From Dermatemys mawii (lineage: Eukaryota > Chordata > Testudines > Dermatemydidae): a DNA stretch of 64,000 bases. The notes beneath the pieces are model-generated. The model searched no databases and was not told the DNA's origin. It was given only the letters and a program-made list of their open reading frames with translations. The stretch lies in the NCBI GenBank assembly GCA_007922305.1, contig ML677385.1, positions 10,612,470-10,676,469 of the forward strand. Direction: 5' to 3'. The translations under genes and the position numbers were made by a program. This document shows positions 26,066 to 37,300 of the stretch, piece by piece. How positions within the stretch are numbered: position 1 is the stretch's first letter; each line of letters opens with the position of its first letter.

Positions 26066-26360
26066 ATAGGTGCCAACTTTGTGGGTGCTCTGGGGCTCAG
26101 CACCCACCAGCCACCCACTAATCAGCTGTTCAGCCGGACCCAATGATCAGCTCCTTCCCGTCCTCACAGCACCTCCTGGCCACAGCCGATCAGCTGTTCA
26201 GCAGCAAGCAGGAGGCACTGCTTGGAGAGGGAGAAGTGGGAGCAAGGGCCTTGGGGGAGCAGGCAGAGCGATGGTGTGAAAAGGCAGGGCAAGAGTGGGA
26301 CCTTGGGGAAGGGGAAGAGTGGGGGGCAGGGCCTCAGGGCAGATCAGGTGTGGAACAACC
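26066..26360 (+). mobile_element. MITE of the 'ggtgccaactttgtgggtgct' family, copy 1
   Basis: It begins ataggtgccaactttgtg and includes 'aatcagctgttcagc'. The inverse copy is at 43375-43652, and related sequence lies at 46353 and 49453. The right end is indistinct. Confidence 0.5.
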
Positions 26361-26472
26361 CCAGGGAAAGCTGAAAGTCCATGCCTGTGACAGTAGGAAC
26401 CCTATAGTTTGCATGCTTACATAGTTAGGTCAACATAAGGCAGGTTACGTCAACTTAGCTTCCCAGCGTATA

Positions 26473-26594
26473 CTAGGGTGGCCAGATGTCCTGATTTTAT
26501 AGGGATAGTCCCAGTTTTGGGGTCTTTTTCTTATATAGGCTCCCCACCCCCACCCCCATCCAGGTTTTTCACATTTTCTGTCTGGTCACCCTAG
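26473..26594. mobile_element. Short MITE with CTAGGGTGaCCAGA ends
   Basis: ctagggtggccagatgtcc and, inverted, tctggtcaccctag form the ends. The flanks gcgtatac / gtgtagac are a possible decayed 8-bp duplication. Same family as 31707. Confidence 0.75.
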
Positions 26595-26624
26595 TGTAGA
26601 CATGCCCCCATGAGTAACTGTCAA

Positions 26625-26720
26625 GACAGACAAGGTGAGTGAGGTAATATATTTTGTTGGACCAATTTCTATTGCTGAAAAATACAAGCTTTTCAGCTAC
26701 ACAGAGCTCTTCTTCAGAAT
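26625..26720 (-). repeat. Second hammerhead-like repeat family, copy 1
   Basis: Minus strand: CTGAAGA (26711-26717), agagctctgtgtagct, then gaaaagcttgt, then 'ttggtccaacaaaatatatt'. The C-G step before the catalytic GAAA is altered. Confidence 0.65.
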
Positions 26721-28902
26721 TTAACTCCCCATATCAGCAGTTCAGAAACAAAAGGCATCAATCCCCCTTTTCTCTGTCCTTCCTTAAGTAGCACAAAGTA
26801 TGCTTATTTAAACCCATCCTTATCTTCTGATATGCAAAGAACAAAGAGTGACTGAATTCAGTAGCTATTGGAAGTACAGTAGATCAGATCTTCCTGTTTA
26901 TTGATTTGTAAAGAACAGCCTCAGAGTGGTTTGGCAGCTCTGAGTCAGAGAAAAGAAAGAAGCTTTTCAGCAGATAGGAGGAGGAGTGCTGGGTAACATT
27001 AAAGAGGGTCTTGTAGTAGCCATTGTTCTTTGATATGCAGTCAAATTGGATGTGATTGGAGTCAAGGTCAGGATGCTATGGAAATGCTGTGAATATGGTG
27101 GGGGATTAGAGAAGTGTTGTTTTATTAAGTATTGTATGTATGCATGCTTATTAAATATAGAAAATTACCCTCCTCTTCCTGAAAACCATCATTGGTGGAG
27201 CAAATTTTTAACCCCGACTTTATTACTTTGCTGCTGCACTAAAAGCAGCTGCTTGAATGATATTATTTTATTCTATTCCTTCGTTCTCTACTATTTTTCC
27301 TCCGAATCTCAGCCAGGTTCAGCCATCTTTTTTTCAAGAATTGTCTTTGCTCTTTGTTTATTGCATCTCGTTTGTGTTTCAGTTAATGACCCCAATCCTA
27401 CTTTTTCACATTAATAACTATTTTAAATTGCCACTACGTATCCTTCGTAATTTGTCTGTGTTTGAATACTGGGAAGCACAATTGTGTAATTAGTGTCTAA
27501 GCATTACGCTGCCTGTGCCCTCACATGCTTAGAAGAGGGATATTACTCTGACCTCAGAAGATTTTTCTGCTGGTGATATATTTTAAATGAATAATAAGGT
27601 ATAGAAGGTAAGCTTAAATGTAAATGTTTTAACTCAGTCAGTAAAATGAGTGAGACCTACCTGACCTCCCCCTCCATCTCTTCTGTTTCTGATCTTGAAA
27701 TAGAAAATGAAATAATTTGAAACAGTGCAGCGTAGTGAAATCTCCCAGCATCTGCAGCCATGTTCTTGCTATCAAGTAAGGTGTTTAAATATTTTTTATA
27801 TATTTTATCTATAGTGAAGCAGATCAAGAAACTCCGGTGAGGAGATATTTTATTTTCCTTTAATAAAAACTGAGATCATTTCTTTTCCCTCTGCATTTTA
27901 CATTGTGAATCTAGGATCTGGTTGACATTATAGATTTTGACAAAGATATCCCTGATGAAGCGGGAAGGGGGAGATCTGAATGCTGTTTCTTCCACTATAA
28001 TATTAATTATTCTCTTTCAAAATAGCACATAAAATTGTAGAGTCATTTTAATGGCAGTGTAATTTGACTTAATAATAGTGGCAATAGAAGCTACTGTTCA
28101 TTTGCATGAGCATCAGAGACAGTAAAGGAAGTCCTTTTTCCAAGAAAGAATAAAATGTCATTTTAGAAATTGGAGAGGTGAAACTAAGTGTGCTGAGAAA
28201 AGACAGAAAAAATAATTACCTATTTATTTCCTTATTATTCTATGTCCTGCAAATTAATTTGAGATTTCTGAAGAGATCTGCCTGGAAATAACAGTAGGGT
28301 AGGTCATGCCCTCAGGAGTGCAGCTGATATAATGTGTCTGAAATTGTTCTTTTTTTCTAACTTGCTAGTTTCATTGAATTTTCAAATAATATTGGCATTG
28401 ATATCTCATGATTTTGGTCTCTTTTTGTTTTTCATGCATACACATGAAACTGGTCCCTGTGTCTTCTGAGCCAGCATAGACTCATTATGTCACAGAACAA
28501 TTCTGCTGAATGCTTTATATGAGATCTTGTCCAGTCTTATTAGGAAAATATTAAAGTAATTCCTTCATGGAATGAGAGATTCATTAAACTAGAAGAGGTT
28601 AAAAAATAATAACTGAACCTACAACTCTGTAATAAACCTCTTGAGGCACCTCCCCATCAAACCTGGTGGGAATATATATGGTTGGAACATGAAATAAAGC
28701 AGTAATTCCCATGTTAAATATCCTCACACCTTCCTGTCAACTGTCTGATATAGGCCATCTTGATTATCACTACAAAAGTTATTATTCCTCCTGCTGATAA
28801 TAGCTCATCTTAATTAAATAGTATCTTGGAATTGGTATGCTAACTTCTACCTTTTCATGTTCTGTGTGTTTATATATAATCTTCCTACAGCGTGTTCTGT
28901 TC

Positions 28903-28992
28903 TATGCATCTGATGAAGTGGGCTGTAGCCTACCAAAGCTCATGCTGAAATAAATTTGTTAGTCTCTAAGGTGCCACAAGTACTTTTGTTCT
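28903..28992 (+). repeat. Penelope-like repeat, related subfamily
   Basis: Core CTGATGA at 28910-28916 is intact. A stem-II-like gtgggc/gcctac pair follows, then caaagc where gaaagc is expected, then 'gttagtctctaaggtgccac'. It is truncated or interrupted by the hAT-type element that starts at about 28984. Confidence 0.7.
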
Positions 28993-29310
28993 CAAACTGT
29001 AGGTCAGGACACAAAAGTGGGTTGCAATCCCATTTTAATGGGGTCCCCAGGACTGGCATTAGACTTGCTGGGGCCCGGGGCCAAAGCCCAAGCCCCACTG
29101 CCCGGGGCCCAAAGCCGAAGACCTTAGGCAGGGCTCGGGTTACAGCCCTGCGCCCCCCGCCCCCAACCTAGGGCTGAGCCATTTGGCTTTGGCTTTGCCC
29201 CCCCCAGCCAGGCCTCAGCGGGTTCAGGATTCAGTCCTCACTCCTGGGGACCCGTAGCAATTTTTGTTGTCAGAAGGAGGTTGCAGTGCCATGAAGTTGG
29301 AGAACCCCTA
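28984..29310. mobile_element. Non-autonomous hAT element ('ttctcaaactg' ends)
   Basis: The left end reads tgttctcaaactgtaggtc and the right end aagttggagaacccct, inverted. The interior is GC-rich (29060-29240) and poly-C-rich. It abuts the Penelope-like repeat. Confidence 0.65.
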
Positions 29311-29641
29311 AAATGAAATATTAAGGAATCTTTTAAAAAACAATCTATGTAATACATTAGGAGATGATGAATTGCCTGTATAGAGAAGGTGATTTACAGC
29401 TAATTCACTAGTGCAATAGCACAAGGGGAGCCTTTGTTGTAGTCCCATTATGTGGGAGTGTAGGCATTTGTTGTTCCTTTCTGGGTATGTTCTTACATTC
29501 ACACACTTATCAAAGCTCCCAAAGCCTGAAGACCAGAAAAGCTGAATGGGGTTATTCAGTTACATCTTTACAAGCACTGCACTAAATGCTGTCTGTGCAT
29601 ACCAGGGAGTTAGAACTAAATGATGGCCAACATCACTTTAA

Positions 29642-29855
29642 AGAGACAAGGTGGGTGAGGTAGTAGTTTTTTTATTGGACCAACTTCTGTTGGTGAAAGA
29701 GATCACCTTTTGAGCTTACACAGAGCACTTATCTCAGGTCTGTGTAGCTCAAAAGTTGGACTCTTTTACCAACAAAAGTTGATCCAGTAAAAGATATTAC
29801 CTCATCCACCTTGTCTCTCTAATATCCTGGGACCAACATGAGTACAACAACTCTG
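29642..29855. repeat. Second family, fold-back copy
   Basis: The left arm 29642-29730 and right arm 29736-29818 are inverted, imperfect copies ('gacaaggtgggtgaggtag' against 'ttacctcatccaccttgtct'). It is followed by 'cctgggaccaacatgagtac'. It has the same head-to-head structure as the 51-kb copy of the other family. Confidence 0.75.
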
Positions 29856-30064
29856 CAAACAACATCACTTGAAGTAGTTTGTTTGTTTGTGGGGTTTTGG
29901 TTTTGGTGGTGGTTTTGCAGGGAGGAGCAGGGAGAGGGCAGGGATTGGTCTAAAAAAAGAGATACTTGGGCTCATCTGGTTTTTCATTCGAGATGAAAAC
30001 CTCTAAATCAAAAAAATGTCCAACTGAAAAACAGACAGAACAAACAAAGAAAGAGGAGAAAGGT

Positions 30065-30325
30065 AAGGGCTTGTTTACGCTTAAAATACTGCAGCGGCAC
30101 GACTGTAATGACCTATGCTGACAGGAATGGTTCTACCATCAGTGTAGATACTGTGCCTCCTGGAGAGGTGCTAGCTAGGTCAGCTGGAGAGTTCTCCCGT
30201 TGACCTTGTGCTGTCTATGCAGGAGGCTAGATCAGTTTAACAGCATCACTCAGGGGTGTGGATTTTTCACACCCCTGAGCAATGTAGTTATACTGACCTA
30301 ATTTGCTAGTGTGGACCAGCCCTCA
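30065..30325. mobile_element. MITE with internal hairpin
   Basis: The ends are aagggcttgtttacgc and its imperfect complement gtgtggaccagccctc. Inside, ctcaggggtgtg (30249-30260) pairs perfectly with cacacccctgag (30268-30279). Confidence 0.65.
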
Positions 30326-31706
30326 GTAACGGACCCAAGTCCTTCAAATCCTCATTTCTGGAACCGCTATAACAAGCATTTGTAAGTTTCAGCCCCAACA
30401 TTGGATAAACTGTTCCCAATTACCATGTGACATGGCTTGCTTTTGTTATTATCTGTAATCTATTTATCTGATAAACAGACATAAATTTAATTCACTGTGT
30501 TGGGATAGGGTATTGGGGAGAGAAATAACTCCTTTTAATACATCTCTTCAGATTCTCTTATGTGTTTAAGGAAGGAATGAATGCTTTTAAGCCTTATAAT
30601 TTATTTTTGGATTGAACAGAAGCTGTCATATTTCATCTCGCTACGGTTTTACATGGTTACAGTGTCTAATTAAAATCATAGTGTTTTAATGTCTGCTGCA
30701 CTGCTGTTGCTCTTTAATTTTCTATCTTATGATTGAAAGGAAACAAATGTAGCACAAAACTGTGGACAAAGTACATGATGAAATGTACATCTTTTGCAAA
30801 GAATCAGTCACATTGAAGAGGAAGGCATGTATAATACCATACTTCTGTCTACGAAAGATTTTGGTGTTTGTTTTAAAATCAGGCAGTAAATGTGGGGCCC
30901 TTTTCTTTAGATCAAATTCTGATAACCCGCACTTACACTGAGCAGCAGTTGATACCACCAGCAGTCTTTTGATTTCTGGTGGCATTACCTGTGGAGAAAG
31001 GTACTCAATATAAGGAGAAAGGTACTCAATATAAGGAGGGGCATCTGACTGAATCTGACTTTTATCCATCTTGCTGATCATCAACCTTTCGCATAAGAAG
31101 CAAGAGCAAAGAAAGCTACTGCTCATCACGCACCCAAACTATGCTGTCAAGTCCCATGAATTTTCATTTGGTTGTTTGATTAAACTGGCACTCCTAGGAG
31201 TTGACTATCTGAAGCAAGAATAAATTAATTTCTCTTTGTCTGCTTAGCAATAAAGCTGTTACCGTTGAACTGTATGACATTACTTTATTTATTCTTGCAT
31301 TCAAAAAGTGATGTTTTTGAGTGAAATGAAGACATTTGATTCCAAGAGAAAATGTTGCTATTTTGATCACAGGCAAATACACATTTTTGCAGCACAATTC
31401 TTCTCAGCAAGTACCGTTAGCTAACATGCAGAAGAAATTATTTCTGTGTGCCAATGAGAAATTGTTTAATAATATTACTTATCAGATGGGAAACCTATTG
31501 ATGGACCCAAACTTCCTTCCATGGAAGTCAGTGGCATATCCCCCATTGGCTTAAATTGGAACAGGTACAGGCGCAAGTATGTTGATTATAATTTTAAGTA
31601 GCTGTTGTTTGCTCACACGTACCTTTTACTGCAATAACTCTGTCATTCTCTGATTGTTTTAAAGTTTGTAAAAGGAAAATAACAGGCCACCTTCATTACT
31701 CTATCA

Positions 31707-31828
31707 TAGAGTGACCAGACAGCAACTGTGAAAAAACGGGACGGGGGTGGAGAGTAATAGGCGCCTGTATAAGGAAAAGTCCCAAAAACGGGACAGTCCC
31801 TTTAAAAACGGGACATCTGGTCACCGTA
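31707..31828. mobile_element. Short MITE, second copy, with perfect TSD
   Basis: Ends tagagtgaccagac and atctggtcaccgta, inverted. Exact 8-bp duplications ctctatca lie at 31699-31706 and 31829-31836. The interior carries repeated 'aaaacgggac' blocks. Confidence 0.88.
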
Positions 31829-32500
31829 CTCTATCACCAAAACTGTATGTACCATTTGATATATGAATATACATACAGTACACTGATACCTTGATAAACA
31901 GTACTGTGTGTGTTGGCAGGATAACTGATGGGATAACTTTTAATTACTCAATTGATTAGTCTTAGAGAGTAATCAAGGCTTCCCTATGTTTTATTCATTT
32001 TAACATTGACAAAACACACCTCTGTAGAGAGAGCTATTTCCAGGCTAGCATCCAAGACTACATATAGTTGTTCAATTTACAAATTCACCATGGAGTTTAG
32101 TATGTGTCATTTTGCTGGGTTTACATATTAGACTAAAATTTCAATTTAACCAAAACTCACACAGTTAATAGAGATGCATGACTTTTTCCAGTTTTATATA
32201 ATAGGGAGAATTTTATGGCCTCTGAACTGGCAGTGGGCACAAATATCTTGAGGCTCCAAAATCTTTACCCAAAATCACATGCTCAAATTTGTCATTCTCA
32301 TAGCATAAAAAATGTTGATTTTTATTGTATACCTGGCTTTTCCATGAATTGCTTCTCCTAATGGTAACAAATCACAAGACCCCAAACATTGGCTAGCCAC
32401 TCATGTCAAAAGGTGAACATGCTACTGCCAACAACTACAAATATTAAAACTGAAAACCTGAATTTCCTTTTTCATCGTATATGATGTTTATCTATTAATC

Positions 32501-32528
32501 TCTCTCTCTCTTTCTCTCTATCTCTCAA
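32501..32528. repeat. CT-rich microsatellite
   Basis: Run of tctctctctctctttctctctatctctc. Confidence 0.9.
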
Positions 32529-32834
32529 TTTGAACAACAAAACCAAACTTAATCTGTTCCCCTTTCTGTTTTTTCTGTACTGATATAGTGCTCCATTGTT
32601 TGGTTTGCAGACCTTGCAGGGAAATGTGTACAATCAGTTAGCCTGCTTCCTATTAGTTATTTTGTTTAAAATGTTTCTGAGAATTGGCTATTAGCTTTAG
32701 GCGTTTTTGGTTTCTAAATGCTAAATTTAGACCTAGGCTACCTGACATTGTCTTTTGGAAATATAGTACATAAAGTTGTTAGTGGATATCACTCTTGTTT
32801 GGAATTTTCTGTACAAGATTATCTTACTGCCTAC

Positions 32835-33461
32835 CAATGTGTTCCCTCTAATTTTTGACAGGCTGTGTGCGCAAAAATATTCTTCTGTGCACATTTTTGT
32901 GCGTGCAGTGTTTTGCCTTGTGCGCGGGGTTTAGAATCTGTGCGCGTGCGCAGACGTGCACAGCTTAGAGTAGGGGTGGGCAAACTTTCTGGCCCAAGGG
33001 CCACGTGAGGGTTCACAATTGTGCGGAGGGCCGGGTAGGGAAGGCTGTGCCTCCCCAAACAGCCTGGCCCTGCCCCCTATCTGACTCCCACCCACTTCCT
33101 GCCCCCTGACTGCCCACTCAGAACCTGCGACCCATCCAGCCCCGCCCCTTCCTTGTCCCCTGATCGCCCCCTCCGGAGACCCCCACTCTAACTGCCACCC
33201 CAGAATCCCACTCCCTATCTAGCCCCCCGATCTTTGTTCCCTGATTGCCCCCTCCTGAGATGCCCCCCCACCCTAACCACCACCCCTAGGGACCCCACTA
33301 CCTAAGCAGCCCCCTCCCCAACTTGCTTACCTGCTCAGCCAGGCACGGGGCCCCACAGCACACTGCCCCCAGCCTGAGCTCGCGGACACATAAAAATGGC
33401 TGGTGGGCCACATGTGGCTTGCGGGCCGTAGTTTCCCAACTCTGGCCTAGAGGGAACAGTG
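32835..33461. mobile_element. hAT-type element with TSD, host of a nested hAT
   Basis: The ends are caatgtgttccctcta and, inverted, cactgttccctctag. Exact 8-bp duplications ctgcctac lie at 32827-32834 and 33462-33469. The left interior is CG-rich (gtgcgcgtgcgcag). It is interrupted by 32971-33444. Confidence 0.88.
32971..33444. mobile_element. Nested non-autonomous hAT element
   Basis: The ends are taggggtgggcaaact and, inverted, cagagttgggaaact. The target duplication gcttagag / gcctagag (32963-32970, 33445-33452) matches at 7 of 8 bases and falls in the terminal repeat of the host element. The interior is C-rich with 'ctgccccctgactgccc' repeats. Confidence 0.85.
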
Positions 33462-33962
33462 CTGCCTACGTGTCCTAGACACTCTGTTTTATACTGAGAC
33501 ACACAGATTTGTCCTAGACACACAGTTTTAAAAATTAAACAATTATTGTACAGTATTTGTGTCTTCATGCAATACATCTGCCCAACAAGACACTAAAAAA
33601 CATTTTCTTCAAAGGATAGTACCATTCTGGGAAGAAAGGGTCACAAGAATGGGAGTCAATTAAATTAGAGAACAAAGAATATGCTGGTACCCAAATGCTA
33701 GTTGATTACCAGCACTGTTGCACTACACATGTGCAGTTGACATCTCCATTTTAAATGAGATTACTTTCTTTTATACTTGTTACTTTATGACTGTTTGCTC
33801 TCAAAAAGTTCATTCATAGTTGTTCAAATTCAGGTAATAATAGAAGGGATTGTTTCCCATTTTAATGTTTGCAAGAGAGAAAACAGAATCTTTTTTATTA
33901 TTATTTTAGCTGGAAGCCATTAAGATGATTTAATAGAAAGGGGTTTATCAGGCTGTTTATTG

Positions 33963-34045
33963 TGGGCCTGATCCAATGCCAATTAAATCAGCAGAAAAAT
34001 ACCGTTGACCTCCCTGGTCTTTGGATTCAACCCACTAAACTGCAG
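33963..34045. repeat. Palindromic 'gggcctgatccaa' type repeat
   Basis: It begins gggcctgatccaatgcc, with an inverted remnant 'ctttggattcaaccc'. It lies 150 bp upstream of exon 61. Confidence 0.4.
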
Positions 34046-34192
34046 TTAAACCCTTGGTTTATAAATTGTTCCATAAGTGTTCTTTTGTCTTATACAAAAC
34101 AAAACTCTTTCTTTAATGAAATAGACACCTAACTTTAATTGCTACTTGTTACATGTCTGAGAGGAGAATCATTTTTCTCTTATTTTTCTCAG

Positions 34193-34271
34193 GTGGCCAT
34201 TGATGAGCGCATCAGACAGTTGCATGAAGCCCACAGAGATTTTGGCCCTACATCTCAGCACTTCCTTTCCA
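34193..34271 (+). CDS. DMD: Dystrophin exon 61 (end of rod, hinge 4)
   Basis: Dystrophin links cortical actin to the dystroglycan complex at the muscle membrane. This exon is read in phase 0 from GTG as 26 codons plus one base. It contains [12 protein letters not shown] and SQHFLS, the segment joining the last spectrin-like repeat to the WW domain. It is bounded by a T-rich tract ending in ctcAG at 34191-34192 and by a consensus donor GTAAGT at 34272. The length of 79 bp equals mammalian DMD exon 61. The paralogue utrophin is nearly as similar over this short stretch, but the next exon decides for dystrophin. There are no stops or frameshifts. The leading residues VAIDERI differ mildly from the mammalian sequence, as expected for a reptile. 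Confidence 0.97.
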
Positions 34272-34689
34272 GTAAGTCATTTTTAGTTTTTCTTGCATAA
34301 CTTGTGCAGTGGTCCTTAGAAGTTAAAACTTCAGTTAGGTAGCCAGCCCTGCTATTGGGGTCTGTTGGGGTCTAGGGTTGCTATCTGTTTCCATTTTAAA
34401 CCCCATTGCAGACAGTTTTAGAATTCAATGGTTAAAAATATTAATTGTGGGCTAAAACTTGATAAAGAAGTGTACTGATTTAAATAAGATCCAGTATAGA
34501 TGGGAAAAGCCTACCAGTATCAGGTCCCTTTACCTCTTTCTCCACCAGCACAGGATTATACTTGTCCACTCTATTTTGAAATCTGGGAGTTGTTGCTGAT
34601 TATTTAAATAAAACAGAGTTTTGGATAATATAATTATTTCAGATTTGTACAGTACCTGAACCCCAAGCTCTTTATAAATTTTTCAGAAT

Positions 34690-34816
34690 ATACATCCAAC
34701 GAAGTGGGTATTAGCCCACGAAAGCTTATGCTTCAATATTTTTGTTAGTCTTTAAGGTGCCACAGGACTCTTTGTCACTTCTGCAAATCCGGACTAACAT
34801 GGCTACCTCTCTGATT
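34690..34816 (+). repeat. Penelope-like repeat with hammerhead-like core, best-preserved stems
   Basis: A stem II of gtgggt-att-agcccac type, G12-A-A-A at 34720-34723 and a short stem III AGC-TTAT-GCT (34723-34732) are all intact. The 5' core box reads CCAACGA (34696-34702) where CTGACGA is needed. It ends 'actaacatggctacctctct'. It sits 420 bp after exon 61. Confidence 0.75.
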
Positions 34817-34908
34817 CAGAATATACTGACTTTGAATTCATATATACTTTTTTTACATGATGTATAAAAATGATCACATAGCTGTAGTTTGCATATGTGT
34901 GAGTAATC

Positions 34909-37300
34909 ACAGAATCATAGAATATCAGGGTTGGAAGGGACTTCAGGAGGTCATCTAGTCCAACCCCCTGCTCAAAGCAGGACCAATCCCCAACTAAATC
35001 ATCCCAGCCAGGGCTTTGTCAAGCCAGGCCTTAAAGTCCTCTAAGGATGGAGGTTTCACCACCTCCCTAGGTAACCCATTCCAGTGTTTCACTACTCTCC
35101 TGGAGAAATAGTTTTTCCTAATATCTAACCTAGAAACCCACCATCACCACCACCACTTGAGACCATTGCTCCTTGTTCTGTCATCTGCCACCACTGAGAA
35201 CAGTCTAGATCTCCTTGGAACCCCCCTTCAGGTAGTTGAAGGCTGCTATCAAATTTCTGCCCCCAACTCTTCTCTTCTGCAGACTTAATAAGCCCAGTTC
35301 CCTCAGCCTCTCCTCATAAGTCATGTGCCTTAGCCTCTTAATCATTTTCGTTGCCCTCCACTGGACTCTCTCCAGTTTGTCTACATCCTTTCTGTAGCAG
35401 GGGGCCCAAAAGTGAGGACAATACTCTAGATATGCCCTCACCAGTGCCGAACAGAGGAGAATAATCACTTCCTTTGATCTGCTGGCAATGCCCCTACTAA
35501 TGCAGCCCAATATGCTGTTAGCCTTCTTGGAAACAAGGGCACACTGTTCACTCATATCCAGCTTCTCGTCCACTGTAATCCCCAGGTCCTTTTCTGCAGA
35601 ATTACTGCTTGGCCATTGGTCTGCAGCCTGCAACAGTGCACAGGATTCTTCCGTCCTAAGTGCAGGACTCTGCACTTGTCCTTGTTGAACCTCGTCAGAT
35701 TTCTTTTGGCCTAATCCTCCAATTTGTCTAGGTCACTCCGGACCCTATCCCTACTCTCCATCATATTTACCTCTGCCTCCCCCCACAGCTTAGTGTCATC
35801 CGTGAACTTTGAGAGTGCAATCCATCCCATCATCCAGATATTAATGATGATGTTGAACAAAACCAGCCCAGGACTGACTTCTGGGGCACTATGCTTGATA
35901 CCGGCTCCCAACTAGATATTGAGCCATTGATCACTACCCACTGAGCCCAACAATCTAGCCAGCTTTCTATCCACAATATAGTCCATTCATCCAATCCATA
36001 ATTGTTTAACTTGCTGGCAAGAATACAGTGGGAGACCACAATAAAAGTTTTGCTGAAGTCAAGGTATATCACGTCCACCACTTTTCTCACATCCACTGTG
36101 CCAGTTATCTCAGCATAGAAGGCAGTCAGGTTGGTCAGGCTTTACTTGTCCTTGGTTGAATCCATGTTGACTGTTCCTGATCACCTTCCTCTCCTCCAAG
36201 TGCTTCAAAATGGATTCCTCAAGGACCTGCTACATAATTTTTCCAGGGATTGAGGTGAAGCTGACCAGTCTGTGGTTCCCTGGATTCTCCTTCTTCCTTT
36301 CTTTTAAAAATGGCCACTATATTAGCCTTTTTCCAGTCATCCAGGACCTCCCCCGATCTCCACAAGTTTTCAAAGATAATGGCCAATGGCTCTGCAATCA
36401 CATCAGCCAACTCCCTCAGCATCCTGGGATGCAGTGCATTTGGCCCTATGGACTTGTGGATGTCCAGCTTTTCTAAATAGTCCTTAACCTGTTCTTTCAC
36501 CACTGAGAGCTGCTCACCTCCTCCCCATGCTGTGCTGCCTAGGACAGCAGTGTTGGGGGTGACCTTGTCTGTGAAGACTGAGGCAAAAAAAGTACTAAGT
36601 ACTTCAGCTTTTTCCATATCATCTGTCACTAGGTTGCCTCCTCCATTCAATATGGGTCCCACACTTCCCTGGCCACCTTCTTGTTGCTAACATACCTGTA
36701 GAAACTCTTCTTGTTACCCTTCTTCACATCCCTTGCTAGCTGCAACTCCAGTTGTGCTGTGGCCTTCCTGATTACACCCCTGCATGCTCGAGCAATATTT
36801 TTATACTCCTCCCTAGTCATCTGTCCAAGTTTCCATGTCTTGTAAGCTCCCTTTTTGTGTTTAAGATCACAGAAGATTTTTCTGTTAAGCCAAGCTGGTT
36901 GCCTGCTATATGTGCTATTCTTTCTGCGCATTGGGATAGTTTCTTCCTGCACCCTCAATAAGACTTCTTTTAAAATTCAGCCAGCTCTCCCGGACTCCTT
37001 TCTCCATCATATTAGCCTCCTAGGGGAACCTGCCCATCAGTTCCCTGAAGGAGTCAGTCTGCTTTTCTGAAGTCCAGGGTCCATATTCTGCTACCCTCCT
37101 TTTATCATGATCCTGAACTTGATCATCTCATGGTCACTGATGCACAGGTTGTCACCTTACCTTTTACTTCCCCTACCAATTCTTCCCTGTTTGTGAGCAG
37201 CAGGTCAAGAGGCACACAGCCCCTAGTTGGTCCTCAAAGCACTTGCACCAGGGAGCTGTCCCCAACACGCTCCAAAAACTTCCTGGATTGTAATGTATAT
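34909..37300 (-). mobile_element. CR1 LINE, 5'-truncated, antisense to DMD
   Basis: The 3' end lies at the low coordinate, with the CR1 tail signature around agaatcatagaatatcaggg. Upstream on the minus strand come the RT C-terminal region ([46 protein letters not shown], 35205-35675), the RT active site FTDDTKLWG (FTDD at 35795-35806), YLDFSKTF (about 36040-36065), and the RT start GPNALHPRMLRELADVIAEP (36219-36662). RRKNSTYSRQPAWLNRKIF (36647-36958) and remains of the endonuclease end complete it. The frame is broken several times. About 2.4 kb remains, and the endonuclease start is missing. Confidence 0.92.

Larger units (their letters stand above)
25544..26608. mobile_element. Composite MITE carrying two nested insertions
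   Basis: The outer ends are tgggcgtgtctag and gtgtagacatgcccc, inverted. The interior is GC-rich. Two other short elements (26066 and 26473) lie within it, so this is a small nest of unrelated MITEs. Confidence 0.5.
1..34192 (+). other. DMD: DMD intron 60, 3' part
   Basis: This is the intron upstream of the 79-bp dystrophin exon. It ends in a pyrimidine-rich tract and AG at 34191-34192. The assignment follows from the exon identity; no exon-like sequence of another gene was recognised here. The intron is mostly AT-rich unique sequence with the mobile elements listed separately. Stretches where I see no gene or clear repeat are 1-934 (A-rich run near 715-750), 1463-2284, 3568-5375 (A/T runs at 5180-5275), 5785-7987, 9883-14420, 16953-18576, 24731-25543, 26721-28902, 30326-31706, 31837-32826 and 33470-33962. 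Confidence 0.9.
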
